This document shows positions 1 to 4,505 of a stretch of DNA of 5,060 nucleotides, piece by piece. Source of the DNA: JBQCDV01 sp051960855 (lineage in GTDB: Bacteria; Actinomycetota; Actinomycetes; JAJZTN01). The translations under genes were made by a program, and so were the position numbers. The DNA lies in assembly GCA_051960855.1 (NCBI GenBank), contig JBQCDV010000220.1, positions 1 to 5,060 on the forward strand, read 5' to 3'. Within the stretch, counting starts at the first letter, position 1. Every line of letters begins with the position of its first letter. Below the pieces are notes generated by a model. The model searched no databases, was not told the origin of the DNA, and worked only from the letters and a program-made list of their open reading frames with translations.

Positions 1-735
1 GAGCAGCACTGCCGCGTCGGCGACGGTCCGGCACATGGGACCGGCGGTGTCCTGGCTTGCCGCGATCGGCACGATGCCGGTCCGGCTCACCAGCCCGACG
101 GTCGGCTTGAGCCCGACGAGGGCGCACGCGCTCGACGGCGACGTGATCGACCCATCGGTCTCGGTGCCGACGCCCACCGCGGCCAGCCCGACGGCGAGAG
201 CGGCGCCGGTCCCGCTGCTCGACCCGCTCGGTGTGATCGTCGTGTCGTAGGGGTTGAGCACCTGGCCGCCCAGCGAGGAGTAGCCGCTGGGCATGCTCTC
301 GGTCAGGAAGTTCGCCATCTCGCTGAGATTGGTCTTGCCGAGGATGACTGCGCCCCCGTCGCGCAGCCGCGTCACGAGCGGGGCATCACGGTCGGGGATG
401 TTGTCGGCGAGGGCGACCGCACCGGCGGTCGTGGGAAGTCCGGCCACGTCGATGTTGTCCTTGACCAGCACCGGGATGCCGTCCAGCGGGCCGCGCGCCT
501 CGCCCCGTCGCCGCCGTTCGTCAGCGGCCTCGGCCTGCACGACGGCATCCGGAGCCACCAGGCGGACGGCGGTCAGTCCCGGTCCGGAGCGGTCCGCGGC
601 GTCGATGCGCGCGACGTAGGCGGTCACCAGCTCCACCGACGTCGTCGCGTTGGAGTCAAGGGCCTCCCGCAGCTCGGCGACGGTGGCCACCTCAAGGTCG
701 AGACCGGCGGGTGCAAGAGGCTGCAGCGACGTCAT
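1..735 (-). CDS. Amidase-signature family hydrolase, N-terminal 245 residues (truncated by the window edge)
   Basis: Hydrolyses a carboxylic amide by the Ser-cisSer-Lys mechanism of the amidase signature family; probably cytoplasmic, as no signal peptide is seen. The catalytic lysine is K92 in GIPVLVKDNIDVAG (residues 86-99). The serine-rich loop GSSSGTG (171-177) supplies the cis-serine S172, and GTETDGSITSP (190-200) supplies the nucleophile S196; the 24-residue spacing between the two serines is that of the family. The following VGLKPTVGLVSRTGIVPI and SQDTAGPM resemble the bacterial peptide-amidase-like branch more than GatA, whose motif is usually DTGGSIR. Family members run about 450-520 residues, so about half is missing. 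I chose ATG at 735; an in-frame GTG two codons upstream (741) is possible, and neither has a strong ribosome binding site. It lies 81 bp downstream of the ZIP gene on the same strand, across a tandem repeat, so co-transcription is possible. The substrate cannot be told from sequence. Confidence 0.95.
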   Translation of the reverse strand, partial: MTSLQPLAPAGLDLEVATVAELREALDSNATTSVELVTAYVARIDAADRSGPGLTAVRLVAPDAVVQAEAADERRRRGEARGPLDGIPVLVKDNIDVAGLPTTAGAVALADNIPDRDAPLVTRLRDGGAVILGKTNLSEMANFLTESMPSGYSSLGGQVLNPYDTTITPSGSSSGTGAALAVGLAAVGVGTETDGSITSPSSACALVGLKPTVGLVSRTGIVPIAASQDTAGPMCRTVADAAVLL

Positions 736-760
736 ACGCACAGTCTGCCTGTCGGTGGCC

Positions 761-828
761 ACCGGCTCAGCCGGCCATCAAACTCACCGGCTCAGCCGGC
801 CATCACACTCACCGGCTCAGCCGGCCAT
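761..828. repeat. 25-bp tandem repeat, about 2.7 copies, spanning the ZIP stop codon
   Basis: Copies begin at 761, 786 and 811 with a period of 25 bp. All three share the 18-bp core ACCGGCTCAGCCGGCCAT; the first two also share the following 7 bases except for one substitution (781 A versus 806 C). Read on the minus strand, each copy begins ATGGCCGGCTGA, which in copy 3 (811-828) is the real end of the ZIP gene (Met-Ala-Gly-stop). Each core contains the inverted repeat CCGGC-TGA-GCCGG, able to form a 5-bp G/C hairpin in RNA with the stop codon in its loop. No U-tract follows, so a classical intrinsic terminator is not supported. The period is not a multiple of three, so this is not a protein repeat. 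Replication slippage at the gene end is the likely origin. Confidence 0.93.
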
Positions 829-1548
829 GCTCAGCAGAAACGCGCACGCGAACCCCACAACGGTCGCCAGCCCCACGACGCTGCCGGAGTGCTCGACCGC
901 TTCGGGGACCATCGTGTCCGCGAGCATCGTCAGGATGGCGCCGGCGGCGAAGGCCTGGATCGTCGCGATGACAGCTGGGGAGACGCCGCTGAGCAGCACG
1001 TAGCCGAGCAGGCTCGACAGCGTGGCGATCGCCGTGACGGCCAGCCACACGCCGGTGATGTAGCGGGCGGACTTCCCGGAGGCGCGCATGCCGGAGGAGG
1101 CCGACAGCGACTCAGGGATGTTGGACAGGAAGACCGCCGCGACGACGGCGACCCCCACCGCGCCGCCACCGAGCAGGCTGACACCGATGGCCACGGACTC
1201 GGGGATGCCGTCGAGCAGCGAGCCCAGCACGATGGCCATCGAGCTGCCGGCCGCGTGCGCCGCACCGCTGCTGCTCTTACGCTTCGAGCCACCGTGGTGG
1301 TCGATGATCCAGTCGCCGGCGAAGAACACGATCGAGCCGCCAGCGAGACCCAGCACGACGGGAAGCCCGCCCGACCGCTGGTAGGCCTCGTGCGTGAGCT
1401 CGAAGGCGAGCGCGCTGATGAGCACACCGGAACCGAAGGCCATCACCAGCCCGATGACGCGCTGCGGCGCCTTGACGAACGTGCCGATGAGGCCGCCGAG
1501 AATCATGGCGACTCCACCGACGAAACCCCACCACGCCGCGGCCAGCAT
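817..1548 (-). CDS. ZIP-family metal transporter (probably zinc or another divalent cation)
   Basis: A 243-residue inner-membrane protein with about eight hydrophobic segments (roughly residues 4-24, 31-52, 61-79, 103-126, 130-150, 163-186, 190-213 and 222-242), the ZIP topology. Segments 3 and 4 are separated by a hydrophilic loop (80-102) with DHH at 83-85 and H98, the usual place for a metal-binding loop. The paired ZIP motifs are LLDGIPESVAIG (111-122, segment 4) and FLSNIPESLSAS (140-151, segment 5), followed by LTMLADTMVPEA (206-217). The canonical HNxPEG of segment 4 is DGIPES here, so the histidine and asparagine ligands are replaced by D113 and G114; E117 and E146 are kept. The start at ATG 1548 is supported by AGGAGG four bases upstream. 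Metal and direction of transport are inferred from the family only; uptake into the cytoplasm is usual. Neighbours give no further clue. Confidence 0.9.
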   Translation of the reverse strand: MLAAAWWGFVGGVAMILGGLIGTFVKAPQRVIGLVMAFGSGVLISALAFELTHEAYQRSGGLPVVLGLAGGSIVFFAGDWIIDHHGGSKRKSSSGAAHAAGSSMAIVLGSLLDGIPESVAIGVSLLGGGAVGVAVVAAVFLSNIPESLSASSGMRASGKSARYITGVWLAVTAIATLSSLLGYVLLSGVSPAVIATIQAFAAGAILTMLADTMVPEAVEHSGSVVGLATVVGFACAFLLSMAG

Positions 1549-1552
1549 CGGC

Positions 1553-1558
1553 CCTCCT
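1553..1558 (-). promoter_or_regulatory. Ribosome binding site of the ZIP gene
   Basis: On the minus strand AGGAGG is followed by GCCG and then the ATG at 1548. It is the strongest ribosome binding site among the minus-strand genes here and fixes the start. Confidence 0.85.
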
Positions 1559-1589
1559 GCACCTCGAGCGGTCCGACATCCCGACGACG

Positions 1590-1611
1590 CCGAACGACGT
1601 CCGAACGACGT
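1590..1611. repeat. 11-bp tandem repeat (two copies) upstream of the ZIP gene
   Basis: CCGAACGACGT occurs twice head to tail (1590-1600 and 1601-1611), flanked by degenerate relatives (CCCGACGACG before, CCGCGACG after). It sits 42-63 bp upstream of the ZIP start, in the region where its promoter would lie. It may be part of an operator or just simple-sequence slippage; nothing decides this. Confidence 0.6.
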
Positions 1612-1642
1612 CCGCGACGCTCCTGCCCAGGTGCGGCTTACT

Positions 1643-1658
1643 CATGCCAGGTGGCATG
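1643..1658. promoter_or_regulatory. 16-bp palindrome between the LLM stop and the ZIP gene
   Basis: CATGCCAGGTGGCATG has perfect 7-bp arms around a 2-bp centre. On the minus strand it begins 8 bases after the LLM stop codon and ends 94 bp upstream of the ZIP start. In RNA it could form a 6-bp stem with a 4-base loop, but no U-tract follows (AGTAAGCC), so intrinsic termination is weakly supported. Size and symmetry fit a dimeric regulator's operator equally well. The palindrome is seen; its role is inferred. Confidence 0.45.
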
Positions 1659-1666
1659 CTTCCGTG

Positions 1667-2539
1667 TCAGACAGCTGGTGGGCCTTGCGTGATCCGGCGG
1701 CGGACCGCGCTCACGTCTCCGCGCCACCACCCGAGGCTCTCGACCCACCACGTCAACCCGACGGCGGCGTAGTCGCCCATCGCGGGCCCGCTGCGCGGGC
1801 TCTCGGTCACGCCCTCCATCGCCACGTCGAACTGCGTGCCTACCTCGCGCCCCGTGGTCACGGACTGCGCGTCCTCGGCCCCGGCCTCGCGCTCCGCGCG
1901 GACGAACTGCACGGCTTCGGCGAGCAGCTCGGGTTGGGGGTTCTGGCCCTGCGGCACGTCTCGGAAGATGGGGAACACGGCGTCCCACCGCGCGGCGCGA
2001 CGGAAGGGCGCCCGGTTGGGCCAGGAGCCGCCGACCCAGATGGGAATCCGTGGCCGCTGCACCGGTCGCGGCAGGAAGGTGACGTCGTCCACGACGAAGT
2101 GGGCGCCGGAGTACGAGAAGGGCTCTCCGGTCCACAGTCCTGTGATCACCTCGAGACCCTCGTCGGTCTTCTGCCCCCGCACTCGCGGGTCGGGGTCGTC
2201 CCCGAACGCCGCGAAGTCCCGGTCGTTGGAGCCCAGCCCCACCCCGAGGATCACGCGGCCCCCGCTGAGCCGGTCGATCGCCGCGAGTTCCCGGGCGAGC
2301 TTCGCCGGTCGCCGACGGCCGAGCTGGGCGACGCAGAGCCCGAGACGGATCCGCTCGGTGGTCATCGCCGCCGCCGTCAGCGCCACGATCGGGTCGGTGA
2401 GGGGCTCGTCGCCGTAGACGAGGTGGTCCCACAGCAGCAGGGCGTCCCAGTCGCTCTCCTCCGCCAGCACCGCCAGCTCGGCGATCAGGCGCGGGTCGGC
2501 GAAGTCGCCGATAATGGGCAGGTCCACGGCGAAGCGCAT
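1667..2539 (-). CDS. LLM-class (luciferase-like) flavin- or F420-dependent oxidoreductase
   Basis: A 290-residue TIM-barrel oxidoreductase of the bacterial luciferase-like superfamily; members use FMNH2 or, often in actinobacteria, coenzyme F420. It begins MRFAVDLPIIGDFADPRLI, followed by the WDALLLWDHL segment (31-40), RIRLGLCVAQLGRRRPAKLARE (63-84), the family hallmark DRLSGGRVILGVGLGS (89-104), and PRPVQRPRIPIWVGGSWPNR (157-176), ending with the TWWVESLGWW region (263-272). The length is typical for a single-domain member. ATG 2539 is chosen because homology-like sequence begins there; the frame stays open far upstream, but that part is low-complexity Arg/Ala/Pro-rich and antisense to the regulator gene. 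No clear Shine-Dalgarno motif precedes it, so it may be leaderless. It is divergent from the AraC-type gene across 65 bp, so shared control is plausible. The substrate is unknown. Confidence 0.93.
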   Translation of the reverse strand: MRFAVDLPIIGDFADPRLIAELAVLAEESDWDALLLWDHLVYGDEPLTDPIVALTAAAMTTERIRLGLCVAQLGRRRPAKLARELAAIDRLSGGRVILGVGLGSNDRDFAAFGDDPDPRVRGQKTDEGLEVITGLWTGEPFSYSGAHFVVDDVTFLPRPVQRPRIPIWVGGSWPNRAPFRRAARWDAVFPIFRDVPQGQNPQPELLAEAVQFVRAEREAGAEDAQSVTTGREVGTQFDVAMEGVTESPRSGPAMGDYAAVGLTWWVESLGWWRGDVSAVRRRITQGPPAV

Positions 2540-2604
2540 GGCGCATCCAAGCACTGCCTCTGACAGCGCCGTTCGGACTCGTGCTGGTCGGCGATGATGG
2601 GGGC
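2540..2604. promoter_or_regulatory. Divergent intergenic region between the LLM and AraC-type genes
   Basis: These 65 bases must hold the start signals of both divergent genes. On the plus strand GATGAT (2593-2598) lies six bases before the GTG at 2605, the position of an actinobacterial -10 box in a leaderless transcript; no convincing -35 box is seen. On the minus strand TTGGAT (2545-2550) is five bases before the LLM ATG, a poorer match. The short inverted pair AGCAC (2550-2554)/GTGCT (2581-2585) is too weak to call an operator. Confidence 0.35.
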
Positions 2605-3036
2605 GTGAACGACGAGGTCCGGCTCCTGCTGGCGCTGCGGCGCGCCAAGGACCGGATGGACCGCGAGTACGCCGAGCCGCTGGACGTGCCGGCGCTCGCG
2701 GCCACCGCCTACCTGTCGCCGTCGCACTTCGCGCGGCAGTTCCGGGCGGCGTTCGGGGAGTCGCCCTACGCCTACCTGATGACGCGCCGGATCGAGCGGG
2801 CGATGACGCTGCTGCGGACCACCGACCTGTCGGTGACCGACATCTGCATGGCGGTGGGGTGTACGTCGCTCGGGTCGTTCTCGTCGCGCTTCCGCGACGT
2901 CGTCGGGGTGTCGCCGTCGGCCTATCGCGGGCAGCACCGCGACGACGTGGACGGCTACGTCGAGGGCGAGCTGGACCAGCTCGGGCCGTGCCTCGCGATG
3001 CAGGCGGGGCGGCCACGGCGGACCCGGCTGCCGTAG
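2605..3036 (+). CDS. Short AraC-type (HTH_18) transcriptional regulator
   Basis: A 143-residue cytoplasmic DNA-binding protein that is essentially only the AraC/XylS DNA-binding domain, with no N-terminal ligand domain. The first helix-turn-helix is in LDVPALAATAYLSPSHFARQ (26-45), followed by FRAAFGESPYAYLMTRRIERA (46-66), the classic linker region; the second helix-turn-helix is LSVTDICMAVGCTSLGSFSS (75-94), then RFRDVVGVSPSAYR (95-108). Full AraC proteins are about 280-300 residues, so this is the stand-alone type. A basic, probably disordered tail follows (109-143). I prefer GTG 2605 because VNDEVRLLLALRRAKDRMDREYA reads as a natural N terminus; GTG 2581 would add eight residues. The VOC gene follows on the same strand after 83 bp containing a tandem repeat that could be its binding site. 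It probably controls the VOC gene and possibly the divergent LLM gene; this is inferred from position. Confidence 0.92.
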   Translation: MNDEVRLLLALRRAKDRMDREYAEPLDVPALAATAYLSPSHFARQFRAAFGESPYAYLMTRRIERAMTLLRTTDLSVTDICMAVGCTSLGSFSSRFRDVVGVSPSAYRGQHRDDVDGYVEGELDQLGPCLAMQAGRPRRTRLP

Positions 3037-3039
3037 CCG

Positions 3040-3083
3040 TCGGATCCAGCAGGATCAGAGATCGGATCGAGCAGGATCAGAGA
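3040..3083. repeat. Two tandem 22-bp repeats upstream of the VOC gene, candidate AraC-type operator
   Basis: Two head-to-tail copies (3040-3061 and 3062-3083) differ at one position only (3047 C versus 3069 G). Each contains two GGATC elements, giving GGATC at 3042, 3052, 3064 and 3074, spaced 10, 12 and 10 bp, close to one helical turn, so all would lie on one DNA face. AraC-family proteins commonly bind direct repeats about two turns apart. The array starts 3 bp after the regulator's stop codon and ends 36 bp before the VOC start, where an activator or repressor site would be. The repeat is seen; the operator role is inferred. Confidence 0.75.
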
Positions 3084-3106
3084 AGCCATCGCGGCTGGCG
3101 GCGACC

Positions 3107-3112
3107 TAGCGT
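3107..3112 (+). promoter_or_regulatory. Possible -10 box of a leaderless VOC transcript
   Basis: TAGCGT fits the actinobacterial TANNNT -10 pattern and ends seven bases before the ATG at 3120, the spacing expected if transcription starts at the A of the start codon. There is no good Shine-Dalgarno sequence before this gene, which agrees with a leaderless message. A hexamer this degenerate occurs often by chance. Confidence 0.3.
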
Positions 3113-3119
3113 CACAGGC

Positions 3120-3542
3120 ATGACGCTCTCACTTGCCACCACCTTCGTCACCGTCCTCGACTTCGACCAGGCGATCACCTTCTACCGTGACGCGCTCGGG
3201 CTGCAGCTGCAGTTCGAGGTGGGTCAGGGTGACCAGCGGTGGGTCACCCTCGTCGCGCCCGACTCCCCCGGAGTCAGCATCGTGCTCAACCCCACGCATC
3301 CGGGGCGCGAGGCCGACGGCGACGCGGTCGCGGCCCTGGTGGCCAAGGGCTCGCTCAACGGCCTGATTTTCCGCACGGACGACGTGGACACGATGTTCGA
3401 GAAGGTCGCCGCGACTGGCGCGGAGGTACTGCAGGAGCCGATGGACACCCACTACGGCGTGCGCGACTGCGCCTTCCGGGACCCGTCCGGCAACCTGGTG
3501 CGGATTCAGGGAGCGCCGAAGGGTGCTCCGGCGGACGCTTAG
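3120..3542 (+). CDS. VOC-family (glyoxalase/bleomycin-resistance fold) protein
   Basis: A 140-residue single-module VOC protein, two beta-alpha-beta-beta-beta units, presumably acting as a dimer in the cytoplasm. Unit one is TFVTVLDFDQAITFYRDALGL (8-28) with RWVTLVAPD and VSIVLNP strands; unit two is LNGLIFRTDDVDTMFEKVAATGAEVLQEP (79-107), then HYGVRDCAFRDPSGNLVRIQ (111-130), the usual closing motif. Two positions that normally bind metal are changed: T7 stands where the first-strand histidine is usual, and R128 replaces the glutamate of the final DPxGNxxE motif. A glyoxalase I or extradiol dioxygenase activity is therefore not supported; ligand binding or a metal-independent role is possible. 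The ATG is fixed by the start of the VOC domain; the open frame upstream overlaps the regulator in another frame and is not coding. It probably forms a unit with the AraC-type gene before it and the methyltransferase 41 bp after it. Confidence 0.93.
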   Translation: MTLSLATTFVTVLDFDQAITFYRDALGLQLQFEVGQGDQRWVTLVAPDSPGVSIVLNPTHPGREADGDAVAALVAKGSLNGLIFRTDDVDTMFEKVAATGAEVLQEPMDTHYGVRDCAFRDPSGNLVRIQGAPKGAPADA

Positions 3543-3571
3543 TGGAACGGGGCCAGGCGCGGGAGTAACCA

Positions 3572-3578
3572 GAGGAGG
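3572..3578 (+). promoter_or_regulatory. Ribosome binding site of the methyltransferase gene
   Basis: GAGGAGG followed by five bases and the ATG at 3584. A near-consensus site that settles the start and shows that this gene is translated independently of the VOC gene. Confidence 0.88.
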
Positions 3579-3583
3579 CGGCC

Positions 3584-4432
3584 ATGGCACCAGCCGAGGT
3601 CGAGAGCACCGGTGCGCAGGCGCGGCGGTGGAGCGGCGACATGGCCGCGGCCTACGAGGACTACCTGGTGCCGACGGTCTTCGCGCCGTTCGCCGTCGAC
3701 ACCGCTGCCCGCGTCGCAACGGCGACCCCGCGACCGCCGGAGCGCGTCCTCGAGGTCGCGGCGGGCACCGGAGCGGTCGCCCGGGAGCTCGTCGCGGCTC
3801 TCCCGCGCGCGTCGGTGACGGCGACCGATCTCAATCCCGCCATGGTCGAGGTCGGTCTGGCTCGCGTGCCGACCGCGACATGGCTGCAGGCGGACGCCCT
3901 CGCACTGCCCTGGCCCGAGGCTGTCTTCGACGCCGTGGTGTGCCAGTTCGGTGTGATGTTCTTCCCCGACCGTGTTGCGGGCCTGCAGGAGATGGCACGC
4001 GTGCTGCAGCCGGGCGGCGTGCTCGTCGTGTCGACGTGGGGACCGCTGGAGCAGCACGAGCCCGGATGGCTCGTCACCCGTGCCGTGACCAAGGCCCTCG
4101 GCGGTGAGCCCCCCTTCCTCCGGTCGATTCCGCACGGCTACCACGACCGGGCGCAGATCGAGAGCGATGTCGAGGCGGCGGGCCTCGAGCTCGTGAGCCT
4201 GGACGACGTGACGCTGTCGGCGCCGTCGTCTCCTCGGAAGCTGGCCATGGGCTTCTGCCATGGCACGCCGATACGTGCGGCGTTGGAGGAGGCGGGCGAC
4301 CTCGAGACGCTGACCAAGCTGGTTGCTCGTCGGCTCGAGGAGCTGGACGGGCCCGCGCCGCGTCAGCGGTCGATGACCGCGCTGGTCATTACGGCGCGAG
4401 AGCGGAGGGCGTGGGATTCGAACCCACGATGA
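3584..4432 (+). CDS. Class I SAM-dependent methyltransferase (Methyltransf_11/25 type)
   Basis: A 282-residue cytoplasmic methyltransferase of the UbiE/small-molecule type. After an N-terminal helix region (ARRWSGDMAAAYEDYLVPTVFAPFA, 13-37), motif I is VLEVAAGTGAVARELV (55-70), the SAM-binding glycine loop; D82 in ATDLNPAMVEVG (80-91) is the acidic residue that binds the ribose; LQADALALPWPEAVFDAVVCQFGVMFFPD (101-129) is the motif II/III region; LQPGGVLVVSTWG (141-153) is the conserved strand after it. The substrate is unknown. The C terminus is odd: residues 274-282, RRAWDSNPR, are encoded by the antisense of the tRNA-Ser 3' half, and the stop TGA (4430-4432) lies inside the tRNA gene, a 30-bp convergent overlap. 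No earlier in-frame stop exists, so the tail seems real but is probably not part of the fold. It may share a transcript with the VOC gene 41 bp upstream. Confidence 0.93.
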   Translation: MAPAEVESTGAQARRWSGDMAAAYEDYLVPTVFAPFAVDTAARVATATPRPPERVLEVAAGTGAVARELVAALPRASVTATDLNPAMVEVGLARVPTATWLQADALALPWPEAVFDAVVCQFGVMFFPDRVAGLQEMARVLQPGGVLVVSTWGPLEQHEPGWLVTRAVTKALGGEPPFLRSIPHGYHDRAQIESDVEAAGLELVSLDDVTLSAPSSPRKLAMGFCHGTPIRAALEEAGDLETLTKLVARRLEELDGPAPRQRSMTALVITARERRAWDSNPR

Positions 4433-4491
4433 CTGTCACCAGCCATAGCGGTTTTCAAGACCGCCGCCATCGGCCACTAGGCGAGCCCTCC
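4403..4491 (-). tRNA. tRNA-Ser, anticodon UGA
   Basis: Reading the minus strand from 4491: acceptor stem GGAGGGC pairs with GCCCTCC (4404-4410), discriminator G at 4403, no CCA encoded. The D-arm is GCC-TAGTGGCCGAT-GGC; the anticodon stem GCGGT/ACCGC encloses loop CTTGAAA, with TGA at 4455-4457, reading UCN serine codons. A long variable arm, ATGGCTG-GTGA-CAGTCAT, makes it a class II tRNA as serine requires. The T-arm is GTGGG-TTCGAAT-CCCAC. Every stem is complete, so the gene looks functional. It is overlapped by the methyltransferase gene at its 3' side (30 bp, antisense) and by the GntR gene at its 5' side (15 bp, sense). No clear promoter lies just upstream, so it may depend on a promoter inside the GntR gene or on read-through from it. 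Confidence 0.97.
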
Positions 4492-4505
4492 CGGCGGTGA
4501 CAGTC
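4431..4505. repeat. 10-bp inverted repeat linking the tRNA-Ser variable arm to its 5' leader
   Basis: GACTGTCACC at 4431-4440 is the exact reverse complement of GGTGACAGTC at 4496-4505. The first arm is the variable arm of the tRNA; the second lies four bases upstream of the mature tRNA 5' end, inside the last codons of the GntR gene. In a precursor transcript the leader could pair with the variable arm over 10 bp plus one G-U pair, competing with the normal fold. The pairing is seen; any function is inferred. Confidence 0.7.

Noticed and set aside
1549..1666. Small gene in the LLM-ZIP gap
   Set aside because: No open frame with a start, a ribosome binding site and a plausible protein is seen; the gap holds repeats and the ZIP ribosome binding site only.
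889..1692. Plus-strand open frame opposite the ZIP gene
   Set aside because: Arg/Asp/Gly-rich without domains and fully antisense to a clear eight-segment membrane protein.
1394..2563. Long plus-strand open frame opposite the LLM gene
   Set aside because: It is an antisense shadow caused by high G+C: the product is low-complexity Arg/Pro/His-rich with no recognisable domain, while the minus strand encodes a full LLM protein.
2581..2604. Earlier GTG start for the AraC-type regulator at 2581
   Set aside because: It adds eight residues (VLVGDDGG) that do not resemble the family N terminus, and no ribosome binding site precedes it; it cannot be fully excluded.
2540..3016. N-terminal extension of the LLM protein in the same open frame
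   Set aside because: The added residues are low-complexity Ala/Arg/Pro and antisense to the AraC-type gene; the LLM domain begins exactly at ATG 2539.
2859..3119. N-terminal extension of the VOC protein overlapping the regulator
   Set aside because: Arg-rich and out of frame with a clear AraC domain; the VOC fold starts at 3120.
4253..4263. Repeated CCATGG palindromes (around 4244-4264) inside the methyltransferase gene
   Set aside because: Short, within ordinary coding sequence and without any further symmetry; explained by codon choice.
4403..4491. tRNA-Ser as an attachment site of an integrated element
   Set aside because: tRNA-Ser genes are common integration sites, but no integrase, no second copy of the tRNA 3' end and no change in base composition is visible on either side within the window.
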